From Primula veris (Eukaryota > Streptophyta > Magnoliopsida > Ericales > Primulaceae): a DNA stretch of 64,000 nt. Made by a program: the position numbers and the translations under genes. This document shows positions 61,872 through 64,000 of the stretch, piece by piece. Location of the stretch: assembly GCA_963682055.1 (NCBI GenBank), contig OY821740.1:31450795-31514794 (forward strand), given 5' to 3'. The notes beneath the pieces are model-generated. The model saw only the letters and a list, made by a program, of their open reading frames with translations. It ran no database searches and was not told where the DNA came from. Numbering within the stretch: position 1 is the first letter of the stretch; each line of letters opens with the position of its first letter.

Positions 61872-62976
61872 CTCTAGATTTGAGAAGGCCGGTATATCCG
61901 TATTATATCCGTATTCCGTATATGCAAGTATAGCTCAACTTTTAGCTATCCAAAAAAAATATTTTCTATTCATCTGAAATACAGCTTCATCGTTTTCAGC
62001 AGATTTGTTTGTTTTGACTTTGAGACAAGAATATGTTAACCTGTCTTTAATGATATAATCTATCCTTAATCCTCCTTTAGTTTTTGTTGGGTACAGATGT
62101 CTTAGATGCAGGGAGGAGCTAGAGGGATGGCAGGGGCTACAACTCCCAATATTTTTAAAATATAGTTTTTTACAGTGTAATTTTTTTTTTTCTAAACGGA
62201 AAATAGCTATTTAAACCCCCCTTTCATTTGAAATTTTAAAATTCAGCCCTCCATCTAGTAATCCTGGCTCCGCCACTGCTTAGACTAGACGGCCAGTTAA
62301 TGCCAAAAATTAAGGATATAAAAAAGTATATTTATAATATATAAATATTTTTGTATTATATATTCATTTAATTTACTCCATACCTGCTCCATTATGAGCA
62401 CATTATTCCACCACTCTTGCTTCTTTAAAACGCCCCTTTATATGTATAAACAATCCACGGTCTATAAATACATACATATTAATATATTATATGCCAAAGC
62501 ATATGGTAAAAAGTCATAAAAACACGAGTTCCATGTAAACGGGACCCATGGAAAGGTCTGTCTTGATGGCTATAACTTTCCGAATCTGCATTAATATATC
62601 TTGTTTAATATACGATTTTAAACATTAGCCTAACAGAGTTGAATATTGTTTGTGTGTGCTGTGGTGTTGTTTACTTTGGAACAAACTGTTAAATACCACA
62701 TGCTATTAACAAGGATTGATGTGCTGACAAAGCAGCTGGAAGTTGAATTCTGGTTGTTTTCTTAGTTAAATATCACATGTTATTACCTAAAATGTGTATT
62801 AAATATAATAGATGTTGCTATCTTGGAATGAATTTACTATTAGTCTATGGGCACAAATTATATAACCAAACCTCCAGGGAGATTACCCACTTGAAGGACA
62901 GACCAACCTCCTGTGTCATCTGTATCATTTTTTATAGAAAGATAAGAGACAATATACACAGAGATATTTTGCTGGA
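61872..62976. other. Intergenic, with one MITE-like block
   Basis: At 62105-62280 a block ending 'cctggctccgccactg' and beginning with a loosely inverted 'aggagctagaggg' resembles a common plant repeat that starts GTGGCGGAGCCAGGAT. A related but broken 'ggtggcggaactagtaaa' word is at 26835. Nothing else recognised. Confidence 0.4.
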
Positions 62977-63779
62977 ATGGTAGCACTCACCAAGCAAGGT
63001 CTGATGTATGCTGAGAATCTCACCCTTCCTTCGGTACGATAAGGCAACATTCTGTTAGCATAGTCATGTTTCTACTTGTACCAAGGTTGTTTAGATTTTC
63101 GTGCTCGGTTTACCAACAACTTAGGTCAACTCTTGTTCATTCCTGAACGAGTCAAACTATGCCTTTATAGTTATACTGTATACTAGAGCAATTACTTTAT
63201 TGATCCCCGATTGTTTTGCTTCGATTTACCATCTTTCATGAAAGCCTAAACTTCGCTTCTTAACAGAAAGAGATCATTAAGTAAATACAAGTCTGTTCAA
63301 TACCTGTATACATATTCAAATTTGTTTTTTATTACTGTTTTATATAGTGCATGTGAACTCAATTATACCAAATGCTGGTACAAATCATACAAGCAATGGT
63401 TAATTGCCCTTGTTATCTTCTACTTATTTCTGGTTATTTTCAATCAGTTTCAGGTTATCGTCATAAGTGCAAATATGGGATGTTCTTATTGTCAAGAGCG
63501 AGTCTCCCAACTTCTGACCAAGATAACAGGTTAGCTTACTGGCTCAGAGTCAATTTGATGAAACAAATTACGAAAGGTAGGGGAAAATATTAAATTGTGT
63601 TCTGTTTTGTAGGATTGGAAGAATATACCGTGGACGTCAGCAACAAGCAGGTGATTATGAAGAGTGAATTCAAAAGTAGGCTTAATTATAATAATAGTTC
63701 ATCCAGATCCAAGAAGAAGAAACCAAACATGTTCAAGCTGTTCATCCGTTTTCTTAGAGCAACATTTATCTGCAGATGA
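62977..63779 (+). CDS. Heavy-metal-associated (HMA) domain protein (101 aa)
   Basis: Three exons: 62977-63033 (MVALTKQGLMYAENLTLPS, donor tcg|gtacg), 63448-63529 (acceptor atcag|tttcag, donor aacag|gttag) and 63613-63779 (tgtag|gattgg). Their total of 306 bases is divisible by three. The middle exon gives VIVISANMGCSYCQERVSQL, an HMA metal-binding loop (M.CxxC with C-S-Y-C) at the start of a ferredoxin-like fold. The third completes it (LEEYTVDVSNKQVIMKSEF) and ends in a Lys-rich tail. HMA proteins bind Cu, Zn or Cd through the two Cys. The end (FICR) has no CaaX box, so this is not a typical isoprenylated HIPP. Exon 1 is the least certain part and is chosen for its phase and its likeness to family N-termini. 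Confidence 0.82.
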
Positions 63780-64000
63780 TGATTGTTTCAAGTTGGTTAA
63801 CAACTGTATGTATTTGCAATCTAACATTCAATATTTTTTTTTTAGTATATGAAATCCTTGTAAAATATTTCATTTATATGACTTCAATTTTTTCTGGCGG
63901 CTCTTATTACTGTTTTTTGGATTGAACTCGTGAAAGCCTGGCAAAATTCCTAACATAATAGATTTCAAAATTCTGAGACTAATACATTCACCTCCTTTGC

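Overview
The window is nuclear DNA from a flowering plant, most likely a eudicot. Its genes are split by short GT-AG introns, it carries Arabidopsis-type CCCTAAA repeats, and its transposable elements (Ty1/Copia, Ty3/Gypsy of the Tat type, CACTA, MULE, Helitron) are plant types. I cannot name the species. The host sequence is AT-rich. The Gypsy element at 51-62 kb is clearly richer in GC.

Layout. 1-5.5 kb holds repeat-derived DNA, including a 1.25-kb foldback MULE-type MITE with a perfect 9-bp target duplication. 5.5-9.6 kb holds an ATG8 autophagy gene on the minus strand that is broken in its 3' half. 11.9-13.8 kb holds the tail of a charged protein, possibly a transposon remnant. 16.3-19.4 kb holds a two-exon gene for a 752-residue multi-pass membrane protein. 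19.5-26.6 kb is a complete Copia element on the minus strand whose LTRs are nearly identical although its gag-pol is decayed. 27-31 kb holds small TE pieces: an RNase H fragment, a Helitron 3' end, a CACTA MITE with TTA target duplication, and one of two copies of an inverted-repeat MITE. 31.8-33.5 kb holds a RAMP4/SERP1-like ER protein gene. 37.9-46.7 kb is a large Mutator-like transposon. 46.9-49.3 kb holds a LENG1-like gene. 51.1-61.9 kb is a complete, young but defective Gypsy/Tat element carrying a spliced antisense gene. 63.0-63.8 kb holds a small heavy-metal-associated (HMA) domain gene.

The most interesting object is the 8.8-kb MULE at 37914-46732. Each end is an array of four roughly 27-bp palindromes. 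Related palindromes occur upstream of the transposase gene, the last one just upstream of its TATA box. The element carries a plant-mobile-domain (PMD) gene with one premature stop. It also carries an intact 898-codon gene that fuses a FAR1-type zinc finger, MULE transposase, SWIM finger, AT-hook-like motif and OTU-type cysteine protease. About 0.5 kb of telomere-like repeats lies between the two genes. The shared palindromes suggest that one DNA-binding activity recognises both the ends and the transposase promoter.

The window contains five identifiable host loci, one of them a pseudogene, and at least nine transposable-element insertions. Exon joins were inferred by eye from splice-site consensus and protein-family similarity and have no transcript support here.
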